The notes under the pieces: generated by a model | The model's input: the letters and a program-made list of their open reading frames with translations, nothing else | Told to the model about the DNA's origin: nothing | Databases searched by the model: none | Assembly: GCA_031267005.1 (NCBI GenBank) | Contig: JAIRZX010000589.1 | Location: forward strand, 1 to 7,121 | Direction of reading: 5' to 3' | From: Deltaproteobacteria bacterium | GTDB lineage: Bacteria; Desulfobacterota; Desulfarculia; Adiutricales; Adiutricaceae | DNA length: 7,121 bases | Translations under genes and position numbers: made by a program | Shown here: positions 1 through 5,614 of the stretch, piece by piece | Numbering within the stretch: the stretch's first letter is position 1 | How the letters are laid out: each line of letters begins with the position of its first letter

Positions 1-160
1 AAGCCATACTACAACATCAACAGGATTAAAGGTCAAATGCAGACTAGACCATAAAAAATATGCATTGGGAAAAATAGTGTCTGATCAAGAAATGAACTCA
101 TTAAATCTCCTACGTGAAAAATTTTATGGCGAATGGAATTACACATTGTTTAACAAATAG
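1..160 (+). CDS. ISAzo13-family transposase, C-terminal end (5' cut by window)
   Basis: Reading from base 2, 52 codons are open up to a TAG at 158-160. The translation has the C-terminal pattern I know from ISAzo13-family (Rhodopirellula-type DDE, PF07592) transposases: TTTSTGLKVK, then a short lysine-rich segment, then SDQEMNSLNLLREKFYGEWNY just before the stop. Family members typically end with TTT-x-TGL-x-V, an E-x-x-x-LN motif and H/Y-GEWNY. The product would cut and join the ends of its own element; the catalytic DDE residues lie upstream, outside the window. Codon use is AT-rich (AAA, TTA, AAT, ATA), unlike the genes to the right, which fits a mobile or recently acquired gene. Whether the full gene is intact cannot be judged here. 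Family assignment is by motif memory but quite specific. Confidence 0.82.
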   Translation, partial: SHTTTSTGLKVKCRLDHKKYALGKIVSDQEMNSLNLLREKFYGEWNYTLFNK

Positions 161-208
161 TTTAAAAATATTAAATCAAAATGTCCAGTTAATTTCTGAA
201 CAGGCCCT
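1..208 (+). mobile_element. Right end of an ISAzo13-like insertion sequence
   Basis: The transposase C-terminus ends at 160 and is followed by a short AT-rich non-coding tail. Around 183-208 lies a more structured stretch (GTCCAGTTAATTTCTGAA, then CAGGCCC) at the place where a terminal inverted repeat would be expected. Its reverse complement begins GGGCCTGTTCAG, a plausible IS end. Beyond about 240 the composition switches abruptly to GC-rich. The other end and the target duplication are outside the window, so the exact boundary is an inference. Confidence 0.5.
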
Positions 209-214
209 TAGTCT

Positions 215-238
215 AAACTTTTAAACCTCGAAAAGTTT
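215..238. repeat. 8-bp inverted repeat just outside the IS end
   Basis: AAACTTTT (215-222) and AAAAGTTT (231-238) are perfect inverted repeats separated by 8 nt. Transcribed rightward, this gives a weak AT-rich hairpin 54 nt after the transposase stop, followed by TTC rather than a long T-run. It could be a weak terminator or an operator-like dyad. The repeat is directly visible; its function is not. Confidence 0.5.
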
Positions 239-280
239 TCAGATCGTGGTCCCTAAAGCAAGCCGCTTGGTATTCTGTCG

Positions 281-338
281 CAATGCGGGGCAATGCGGGT
301 CAATGCGGGGCAATGCGGCGCAATGCGGGGCAATGCGC
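281..338 (+). repeat. Six tandem 10-bp repeats (CAATGCGGGG)
   Basis: Units start at 281, 291, 301, 311, 321 and 331. Copies 1, 3 and 5 are exactly CAATGCGGGG. Copy 2 ends in T, copy 4 ends CGGCG, and copy 6 keeps only CAATGCGC. The period is exactly 10 bp, close to one helical turn, and the array ends 67 bp before the -35 box of the promoter at 406-434. A weak minus-strand reading frame crosses the array and gives repeated PHC-A/P-AL residues, but it has no ribosome-binding site. Either a simple VNTR or phased protein-binding sites. Confidence 0.95.
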
Positions 339-405
339 CAGCGCGGGAGGCGGGCCGGGGCCCCGTCAGTTATCGGACGCGGCAGGTTCACGTTAATTTT
401 TGGCT

Positions 406-434
406 TTGAAAAAGGATTGTGAAGGGGATATGAT
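406..434 (+). promoter_or_regulatory. Sigma70-type promoter for the ARH-DUF6508 gene
   Basis: TTGAAA (406-411, 5 of 6 to TTGACA) and TATGAT (429-434, 5 of 6 to TATAAT) are separated by exactly 17 nt (412-428). Transcription would start near 441, giving a leader of about 100 nt before the ATG at 540. It is the best promoter match I found in the window and points at the gene at 540-1970. Confidence 0.6.
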
Positions 435-539
435 TTGAGGGTTCCGGGATTGGCGTTGCCCATCGCTGGCTTGGGGAGCGGGACGGCTACGGGGCCGTCG
501 GCCTGAATTCGTCCCCGGAGTCAGGGAGGAACCGAAGTT

Positions 540-1970
540 ATGGTCATGGGGTCAATTGTGGGCGACATCATAGGGTCGCGTTTCAGTCCGGGGGAACGCC
601 CGAAGCCAGGCTTCGAGCTGTTTTCGTCCGGATCGCGCCCTACTGGGATCAGCGTCATGACCCTGGCCTGCGCCGACGCGGTTATGGCGGCCAAATCCGC
701 TTTTCCCTCTCCCGCTCCCGCTCCGAGGGTCCCGATGAAAGCAAGCGGCGCGTCTCGCTGCGAAGCGCTCTGGAGCGGACTGCCAACGCTCGAGTACGTC
801 GCGACGGCCTCGCGGGCACTCCCCGCTCGGCGGGCCCCCGGGCCGCCTGAAGGTCCGCCGGAAACCGGTAGGCTTTCCGGGGCGGGAGCCCGATCGATGG
901 GGGACGGGGACAGATACCGGGCTCTGCTGGGCGTTATCGCTGCCTCGCGCATGCGGACGCTGGCTTCCGGGCGCGAGCTTCCCGTCCTGGGCGCCCGGAT
1001 GCTCGGATGGCTCGGAGAGGACGGTGCCGGGCCCTTCGGGAGCTTCGGGAGCGGCGGCGCCGCGAGGGCATCCGCCGCCGGGCTGGCCGCAGACGATTGC
1101 GGCGACGCGTCGCTAACGGCCGAAACGCTCTGCTCGCTCACTCACGACCACGAGGAGGGGATCAGGGGCGCCCGGGCCTTAGCAGTCGCGATCTGCATGG
1201 CCCGGGACGGCAAGCCCGCCCGCCGGATCCGAGAAAAGATCACCGGAGAATTCTATCCTTTAAACTTCCGGATCTCCGATCTTCCAGCGGGGTACAGGTT
1301 CGACGCGACATGCGGCGGCACCGTCCCGCTGGCCATAGAGTGTTTCCTCGAATCAACTTCCTACGAGGAGGCGGTCCGTTCGGCGGCGTCGCTGGGCGGG
1401 GACAGCCCGACCGTAGCGTCCATGGCCGGCGCCATTGCCGGTGCTTGCTTCAGCGTGCCGGAAAATCTCCGCGTCCGGGCCATGGGCATGCTCGACGGGG
1501 ATCTTCGCGCGATAGCGCTTTCCTGGGAACGCTTCGCGCCGCGCAGGGACGGGGCGTACAGGGAGCTCACCGATATAGGGCCGAGGCTGGCCGCCTGCGC
1601 GTCCTCGCACGGAAGATGGGAGCGCGACGATTCCGGGTACGGGACTGTCGAGCATCCCTACCGCGTTTGCAACGAGACTTGGGACTCTCTTGTCTCACAC
1701 TTTGTGTCTGCCGTTTACTTTTTCGACTATTGTCATCCGGAGTACGGGCTTAACGACTACGACGGGGTGCTAAAGAGGAAGGGCGCAAGCACCAAAAGGG
1801 CGAAAGATCGTCCCGATCCCGCGTGCCTCGACGCGCACACGGCAGTCGCGTACATTATGTTCGTAGTCCGGAAAGATCGTTTCTGCGAGGGCCAGCTGGC
1901 GGTTATTATGGAGGATGGCATAATCACTGAATGGCTCCTGCGCTTGGAAGATATCGACGCGGGAGCTTAA
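540..1970 (+). CDS. ADP-ribosylglycohydrolase-fold protein with C-terminal DUF6508-like domain; probably catalytically degenerate
   Basis: This 476-residue protein starts like ADP-ribosylglycohydrolases (ARH/DraG family): GSIVGDIIGSRF at residues 4-15 and GFELF at 24-28. Further family landmarks are SFGSGGAAR (168-176, equivalent to SYGNGSAMR), SLTHDHEEGIRGA (199-211), YRFDATCGGTVPLAI (252-266) and SLGGDSPT (284-291). Active members use two metal ions to remove ADP-ribose from proteins. The metal-binding TDDT is TGIS here (35-38) and GGDSDT is GGDSPT (286-291), so three conserved Asp are replaced and activity is doubtful. About 75 Ala/Pro/Arg-rich residues are inserted at roughly 52-140. Residues ~348-472 resemble DUF6508, including PYRVCNETW, then KDRFCEGQLAVIMEDGIITEWLLRLED. 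The start at 540 is favoured over ATG 546 because AGGGAGGA (523-530) sits 9 nt upstream. The gene is monocistronic and convergent with the next one. Fold assignment is strong; inactivity is inferred. Confidence 0.85.
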   Translation: MVMGSIVGDIIGSRFSPGERPKPGFELFSSGSRPTGISVMTLACADAVMAAKSAFPSPAPAPRVPMKASGASRCEALWSGLPTLEYVATASRALPARRAPGPPEGPPETGRLSGAGARSMGDGDRYRALLGVIAASRMRTLASGRELPVLGARMLGWLGEDGAGPFGSFGSGGAARASAAGLAADDCGDASLTAETLCSLTHDHEEGIRGARALAVAICMARDGKPARRIREKITGEFYPLNFRISDLPAGYRFDATCGGTVPLAIECFLESTSYEEAVRSAASLGGDSPTVASMAGAIAGACFSVPENLRVRAMGMLDGDLRAIALSWERFAPRRDGAYRELTDIGPRLAACASSHGRWERDDSGYGTVEHPYRVCNETWDSLVSHFVSAVYFFDYCHPEYGLNDYDGVLKRKGASTKRAKDRPDPACLDAHTAVAYIMFVVRKDRFCEGQLAVIMEDGIITEWLLRLEDIDAGA

Positions 1971-2014
1971 CGGCGGACCGTTCCATGTCCTCGCAATTGG
2001 GTTGCCTCCGCCAA

Positions 2015-2037
2015 GGGAGAGGCTCTGCCCGGGTTTT
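2015..2037 (+). terminator. Weak candidate terminator in the convergent gap
   Basis: The gap 1971-2166 lies between two convergent stop codons. In it, GGGAGA (2015-2020) can pair with TCT-G-CCC (2024-2030, one bulged G) over a 3-nt loop, followed by GGGTTTT (2031-2037). The stem is short and the T-run has only four bases, so this is a weak intrinsic-terminator candidate for the gene ending at 1970. I see nothing else in this gap. Confidence 0.22.
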
Positions 2038-2166
2038 AGCCAGGCGCGGCTTAACGGGAGCTGGAACCTTATCCGCCTCCCGCCCCCGACGCCGTGGCGA
2101 ATCCACGCGCCAGACCATCGCTCCGATACCCCCGAAACGACCCGGAAAGCCTCTCCGCCTCGCCTT

Positions 2167-4203
2167 TCACCTCCCGGGCGGGAGGGACGGGGGAGGCCCG
2201 CAGAAGGCCGGGGGTTTCGGATTGGCAGAGGGAATTGACCCTTTCGCTCCTTTGCCTTTCTTGGAACCTCCCGCTCCGGCGGTCCCCTTGCCGCCGGCGC
2301 CGGGGGAGCTTCCGCTGACTATCCGCATGGCGAGCGGGTGGCCGGCGTCGGCGGCTATCTTCAACCACTCCATGGACTTGTCAGGGTCGGCCGCCCCGCA
2401 GTCGCCGTTGTGCCAGACCGTAGCTATCGCGAACATGGCGGTCTTGGAGCCCAAGGCGGCAGCCTTTTCCAGGCTGTCCAAGGCCTTCGGGCAGTCGCGC
2501 TTCCCGGCTGAGCCCTCCAGCAGCATGTAGCCCAAAGCCGCGTGGGCGTCCCGCACCCCTCCTTTGCCTGCCTTCTCGAAGCAGAATGCGGCCTGCCCCG
2601 GGTTCGCCGAGGTCCCTACTCCGTTGTACCAGGCAAGCCCCAGGTTGTACCATGCGACGGGGTTTTCGGCCTTGACTGCCTTTTCGAAGAGTTCCAAAGC
2701 CATGTTGTAGTCCAGCTGGACCCCAGCGCCGTTCCCGTAGGAGAGCGCGAGGTTGACCGTAGCGGGTATGAAGCCGGCTTTGTCCGCCATGGAGAACAGC
2801 CTGGCCGATTCTTTCAGGTTCTTAGGGACCCCCCTGCCTCCGGCGTAGCACAGCCCCAGCGCGTTCAGGGCTTCCGGGTTCCCGGAGCCGGAGGCCTTCG
2901 CTAGCGAGCGGACTGCCTTCGGAAGCTCTCCCGCGAGTTCCTCCAAGCCCGGTTCGTCCAAGGACGGCTCCGCCGCCATCAGACCCAGGGAGAACTGGCT
3001 TTCCAAATCCCCGCCGAAAGAAAGCCTTCTCAGTTCCGAAAGTCGGCCCGGCGCTTCAGACTGCACGTCCGAGCCCCCGTCCCGGGGGGGCGGGCCCGGC
3101 GCGGGAGGGCCGCCCGGGCCACTCCGCGCGCCTGGGAAGGAGGGCATCCCGGCAGGCGGGGGCGGCGGTCCTTCCCTGGGGGAGGGGCCTTTGAGCCCTC
3201 CGGGCGGGTCGGTTTCCTGAAGGGTTGCCGCTTGCAGATCGGGCGACGGCGCGGGAGTCAGGGCCGGGACGGCTGGAACCGGGCCCGGAGGGCCGTGCTC
3301 CGCTTCTGGAGCCGGAAGCCCGGAAGAGAAAGTCGCGTGAGTGGTCGCTTTAGACTGAGCCGCTGGGGACAAAGGATCGGAAACAAGCGCTGGAGTCTGG
3401 GGCGCCGGGGACAAAGGCTCCGGAAGAAGCGCTGGTGCCGGAAGCGCCGGGATCTGGGGCCTTGGGGAGAAAGGCTCCGGAAGAAGCGCTGGCGGCTGAA
3501 ACGCCGGGGTCTGGGGCCCTGGGGACACAGGTTCGGGCGGGAACGCTGGGGACTGAGGCGCTGGAGGGGCCTCGGCGGCTGGCGGCGAAGCCGGGAGCGC
3601 CGCCCCGGGCGTGAGGACGAGGGGCCGGGAGGCTGGCGGCGCGAGAGACGCGGCGGGAGCGTCGGGAGCCGCCGCCGGAGAAGGGGGCGGGACTGTGGGG
3701 GAAGGCGCGGCCGCGCCCTGGACCCCGTCAGGGGAGTATGCGGGACGGGCGGAGGAAGGCGTCGGCGGGGCGGGAGCTTCCCCGGCGTCAGCGGCAGGCG
3801 GCAGCGCTGCGTATTCCGGTGGATCGGCCGGTTGCTCCGGGTGGAGCCGGCTCTCGCCTTGCTCCCTTTCCGGGTCGGTTTCGGGCTGCAACTGAGCCGG
3901 GGCGGGGGAGGGCGCCCCGGCGTCCCGGCCCCGGGAGCCATTATCGGGCGGGATGCCGTCGGAGCCGCTGGCTTCGACGCGGTAAACGGGGGTTTGCCCG
4001 TAGTCCGCGCGGGGATCCTGCGGGGGAGCGGTTCCGGGATCGTACAAAGCCGGGTTTTGGGCGTGATAGGTCCCGTCGGGGGGGGCTGACGCGGCGACGG
4101 GCGCGGGCTGAACGGCCGATAATGCGAGCGTAACGGCCGCTGCGAAGACTAGGCCGGGCGCGCCTGGCCTGTAAAGGTATCCGCGCTGGTTGTACTTCTG
4201 CAT
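2167..4203 (-). CDS. Secreted Sel1-repeat protein with a long Pro/Ala-rich N-terminal region
   Basis: This 678-residue protein starts at an ATG preceded by ACGGAG (GGAG complement at 4209-4212, 5-nt spacing). Residues 1-40 look like a Sec signal peptide: Lys/Arg n-region, hydrophobic core GLVFAAAVTLALSAV (17-31), and possible cleavage after ALSA (30) or ASA (40). There is no lipobox. Residues ~41-370 are Pro/Ala-rich and probably disordered, with an internal imperfect repeat at 216-281. Residues ~442-630 hold five clear Sel1-like repeats of 36-37 residues (for example EALNALGLCYAGGRGVPKNL, then AVKAENPVAWYNLGLAWYNG), preceded by one degenerate unit at ~398-441. Sel1 repeats form alpha-solenoids that bind other proteins. 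A Gly/Lys then Pro-rich tail (631-678) closes it. It is probably a periplasmic or surface adaptor. The partner is unknown, and neither neighbour is in an operon with it. The long ORFs on the opposite strand here are composition shadows. Confidence 0.88.
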   Translation of the reverse strand: MQKYNQRGYLYRPGAPGLVFAAAVTLALSAVQPAPVAASAPPDGTYHAQNPALYDPGTAPPQDPRADYGQTPVYRVEASGSDGIPPDNGSRGRDAGAPSPAPAQLQPETDPEREQGESRLHPEQPADPPEYAALPPAADAGEAPAPPTPSSARPAYSPDGVQGAAAPSPTVPPPSPAAAPDAPAASLAPPASRPLVLTPGAALPASPPAAEAPPAPQSPAFPPEPVSPGPQTPAFQPPALLPEPFSPRPQIPALPAPALLPEPLSPAPQTPALVSDPLSPAAQSKATTHATFSSGLPAPEAEHGPPGPVPAVPALTPAPSPDLQAATLQETDPPGGLKGPSPREGPPPPPAGMPSFPGARSGPGGPPAPGPPPRDGGSDVQSEAPGRLSELRRLSFGGDLESQFSLGLMAAEPSLDEPGLEELAGELPKAVRSLAKASGSGNPEALNALGLCYAGGRGVPKNLKESARLFSMADKAGFIPATVNLALSYGNGAGVQLDYNMALELFEKAVKAENPVAWYNLGLAWYNGVGTSANPGQAAFCFEKAGKGGVRDAHAALGYMLLEGSAGKRDCPKALDSLEKAAALGSKTAMFAIATVWHNGDCGAADPDKSMEWLKIAADAGHPLAMRIVSGSSPGAGGKGTAGAGGSKKGKGAKGSIPSANPKPPAFCGPPPSLPPGR
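2170..2185. repeat. Perfect 6-bp GC hairpin at the 3' end of the Sel1 gene
   Basis: CCTCCC (2170-2175) and GGGAGG (2180-2185) are perfect inverted repeats around a GGGC loop, immediately before the TGA of the minus-strand gene (2167-2169). In the transcript the hairpin lies within the last codons and abuts the stop. No U-run follows, so it is not a standard intrinsic terminator; it may slow 3' decay. The dyad is visible; the role is a guess. Confidence 0.4.
3361..3558 (-). repeat. In-frame imperfect tandem repeat in the Pro-rich region
   Basis: Four tandem units encode residues 216-281 of the Sel1 protein. They are PQSPAFPPEPVSPG (14 residues), PQTPAFQPPALLPEPFSPR (19), PQIPALPAPALLPEPLSPA (19) and PQTPALVSDPLSPA (14). 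The two full units correspond to 57 nt of DNA; the outer ones lack the middle five residues. All length differences are multiples of three, so the frame is preserved, as expected for an expanding coding repeat under frame selection. Confidence 0.85.
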
Positions 4204-4555
4204 GCTGGCTCCGTTTCGGGCGTGGCGGCGGCCTCTGTCGTGTTGAGGCGGCGCGGAAAAAAGCCCCGGCGGGGCGCGGCGGAGGGGGGGAGTCCTCAGG
4301 GCCGCGGCCGCGGGCCGTCGGGGCGATCCGTGCGCGCGCGGCCAGGCCTGTGCCGTCTGCGCGCGACGACAGGAAGCTTAAGGCGCGTGGTGCCGCGCGT
4401 CCGTTGCGGGGGCGGGTTCCGGCAGAGAGACCGGAATCTGCGCGTGACGCTGGCACCCGGGCGTGTCCGAGGCCCGGCGCGTGGCGCCGGGGCGCTTGCG
4501 CCCGGTCGCCTATGCTTCCTTCGCACATGATAGCCGCGTTACGCAGCCGTGTCCA
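4204..4555. other. GC-rich leader of the Sel1 gene, no gene seen
   Basis: This GC-rich stretch of about 350 nt lies upstream of the minus-strand Sel1 gene. Open frames cross it on both strands, but they are Arg/Pro/Ala-rich, lack ribosome-binding sites and match no family I know. The only clear signal is the GGAG for the Sel1 start (4209-4212). I could not find a convincing minus-strand promoter; the AT-rich sequence at 4556-4660 is the likeliest location. Confidence 0.5.
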
Positions 4556-4574
4556 GAATATTTTGAAAATATTC
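4556..4574. promoter_or_regulatory. 19-bp perfect palindrome, possible operator
   Basis: GAATATTTT (4556-4564) and AAAATATTC (4566-4574) form a perfect dyad around a single G. Another exact half-site, AAAATATTC, lies at 4645-4653, and a second dyad GATCT-GAG-AGATC occupies 4597-4609. The cluster lies between the divergent Sel1 gene and the orphan ribosome-binding site at 4666, where a transcription factor could control either direction. Symmetry is directly visible; the binding role is an inference. Confidence 0.4.
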
Positions 4575-4681
4575 CAGTATGCAGCCAATTACGCGCGATC
4601 TGAGAGATCTCCTGAAATCCTTTTTGGCCAACGGTTTACATTACAAAATATTCATAATTCCAGCGAAAGGAGGATTTTCCT

Positions 4682-4729
4682 ATGTCCTCTCGTGCTCATC
4701 GCGGTCGCCCCCCGACAGCCGCCTTGTAA
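4682..4729 (+). CDS. 15-codon ORF behind a strong Shine-Dalgarno (leader peptide or gene remnant)
   Basis: AAAGGAGG (4666-4673) is a near-perfect Shine-Dalgarno 8 nt before ATG 4682. The frame encodes only MSSRAHRGRPPTAAL before TAA at 4727-4729. The peptide is basic and matches nothing I recognise. GGAGGA of the Shine-Dalgarno can pair with TCCTCT (4685-4690), which would mask the start codon in a hairpin. Possible explanations are a leader peptide, a small expressed protein, or the surviving start of a gene whose body was lost. No long frame continues in any phase afterwards. Confidence 0.25.
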   Translation: MSSRAHRGRPPTAAL

Positions 4730-5271
4730 TTTAAATTGTCTCGCAGCCCCTGAATTCGGCCAAACGCGCGGCAACTGGATTTGTTTTCCAGGATAAAATG
4801 AACGGGAACGCTGCGCCTCTTGACTGGAGTCAAGCGAGTGAATAAAGGAGTGCGCTGCGCATAAGTTTTCCTGTGCGAGCTACGTTAGGCCAGTCGCGGG
4901 AGCGGCAAGGGAAAAGTTAATTTTTTGTTAGCTATGAAAGCCTTCGGAGAGTTATCGGGAAACGGTAGAGCCCGATGGTTATTGCCTGCGAGCTGGACTT
5001 GGGCGTTTTCAATGGATTGGAAATTCAAAATTCAAATATTAAAACGAAATACTGACCGGATTATTTAGTGGCATGGACACAAAAAAAATGATTCTATTGA
5101 AATTTTTTTTGACGTGAATAAGGAAATGGAAATAAACACTGCCATGGAAATATCAATTATCAAATGAAAAAATTGAAATATATTGGCAAATACTAGCAAA
5201 AGATTAAGTAAAAAGTTAATGCAAAAAAATTTTCGAACTGGCAAATAAATGCAATACAGATATTGATCGTC
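4730..5271. other. Intergenic region with AT-rich island, no supported gene
   Basis: About 540 nt lie between the mini-ORF and the GC-rich leader of the ATPase gene. The first half has small dyads: CTTGAC/GTCAAG (4819-4834), TGCGC-T-GCGCA within 4850-4861, and ATCGGG/CCCGAT (4954-4976). From about 4990 to 5271 the sequence becomes strongly AT-rich with poly-A and poly-T runs and a spaced direct repeat TGGCAAATA (5184-5192, 5239-5247). A 44-codon frame (ATG 4934 to TAG 5066-5068) and several shorter ones exist, but none has a ribosome-binding site or recognisable product. TTGACG (5109-5114) with AATAAA (5131-5136, 16-nt spacer) is a weak promoter candidate directed rightward. Confidence 0.5.
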
Positions 5272-5356
5272 ATGGACAAGGTCAGAAAGCGGGAGGGGAA
5301 ACGGAATCGAGGCGACGTATTTTCACTGGCGACGGGAAAGGGCAAGGCGAGGTAAT

Positions 5357-5548
5357 TTGGCGGTTTTGCCAAGTGGACGGGCGCGGCGCTTCAGCCCGTC
5401 CGAAGCTGGATCGGGGTTCTCGACGGTGCCGACCGCGCTCGGCCAGGCGCTTTTTCCCCATTCCCCCGCGTCCGGGGCCCGTATGGCGGCACGGCGCCCG
5501 ACGGCGGTAAGCCCGCGCCGCAAAAAAGGCAAGCCGCCGGAGATTTGA
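5357..5548 (+). CDS. Possible small basic protein upstream of the ATPase gene
   Basis: A 63-codon frame begins at TTG 5357 shortly after GCGAGG (5347-5352), a mediocre ribosome-binding site, and ends at TGA 5546-5548. The predicted peptide is Ala/Arg/Pro/Ser-rich and basic, with a Lys/Arg cluster near its C-terminus (SPRRKKGKPPEI). I recognise no family. A 27-codon frame (ATG 5272 to TAA 5353-5355) ends just before it. G/C-ending codons are common, but so they would be in any frame of such GC-rich DNA, so this may equally be untranslated leader of the ATPase gene. Confidence 0.18.
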   Translation: MAVLPSGRARRFSPSEAGSGFSTVPTALGQALFPHSPASGARMAARRPTAVSPRRKKGKPPEI

Positions 5549-5573
5549 TATTTCCGCCGGTTTGAGGTAAGAA
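5545..5573 (+). promoter_or_regulatory. Candidate promoter for the ATPase gene
   Basis: TTGATA (5545-5550, 5 of 6 to the -35 consensus) is followed after 17 nt by TAAGAA (5568-5573, 3 of 6 to the -10). Transcription would begin near 5580, leaving about 35 nt before the TTG start, a normal leader. Two direct copies of CCGCCGG (5534-5540 and 5554-5560), 20 bp apart, flank the -35. The -10 is weak, so confidence is limited. Confidence 0.3.
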
Positions 5574-5614
5574 GTGTTCTGCTTCGGAGTACCTTGTCCG
5601 GCTGGAGGTAAGTC

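Noticed and set aside
281..338. CRISPR-like array
   Set aside because: Units are 10 bp and directly contiguous with no spacers, so this is a simple tandem repeat.
354..363. CGGGGCCCCG palindrome
   Set aside because: Short GC-only palindromes are expected by chance in such GC-rich sequence.
239..463. Minus-strand 74-codon frame across the 10-bp repeats
   Set aside because: No ribosome-binding site; half of it is a translation of the tandem repeat, and the plus-strand promoter lies inside it.
521..1141. Minus-strand 206-codon frame
   Set aside because: It lies opposite the ARH gene, is Ala/Pro/Ser-rich without motifs, and is explained by GC-rich composition.
3232..4089. Plus-strand 285-codon frame opposite the Sel1 gene
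   Set aside because: Its Arg/Gly-rich sequence is the antisense of the Pro/Ala-rich codons. The minus frame has a signal peptide, Sel1 repeats and a ribosome-binding site.
3941..4588. Minus-strand frame starting at TTG 4588 and overlapping the Sel1 start
   Set aside because: It runs in a different frame into the Sel1 gene, has no ribosome-binding site and no motif.
4904..4926. Rho-independent terminator ending in the T-run near 4921
   Set aside because: There is a T-run but no convincing GC-rich stem directly before it.
4934..5068. 44-codon plus-strand frame starting MKAFGELSGNGRARW
   Set aside because: No Shine-Dalgarno upstream and no family resemblance; its codon composition changes from GC-rich to AT-rich halfway, following the local DNA.
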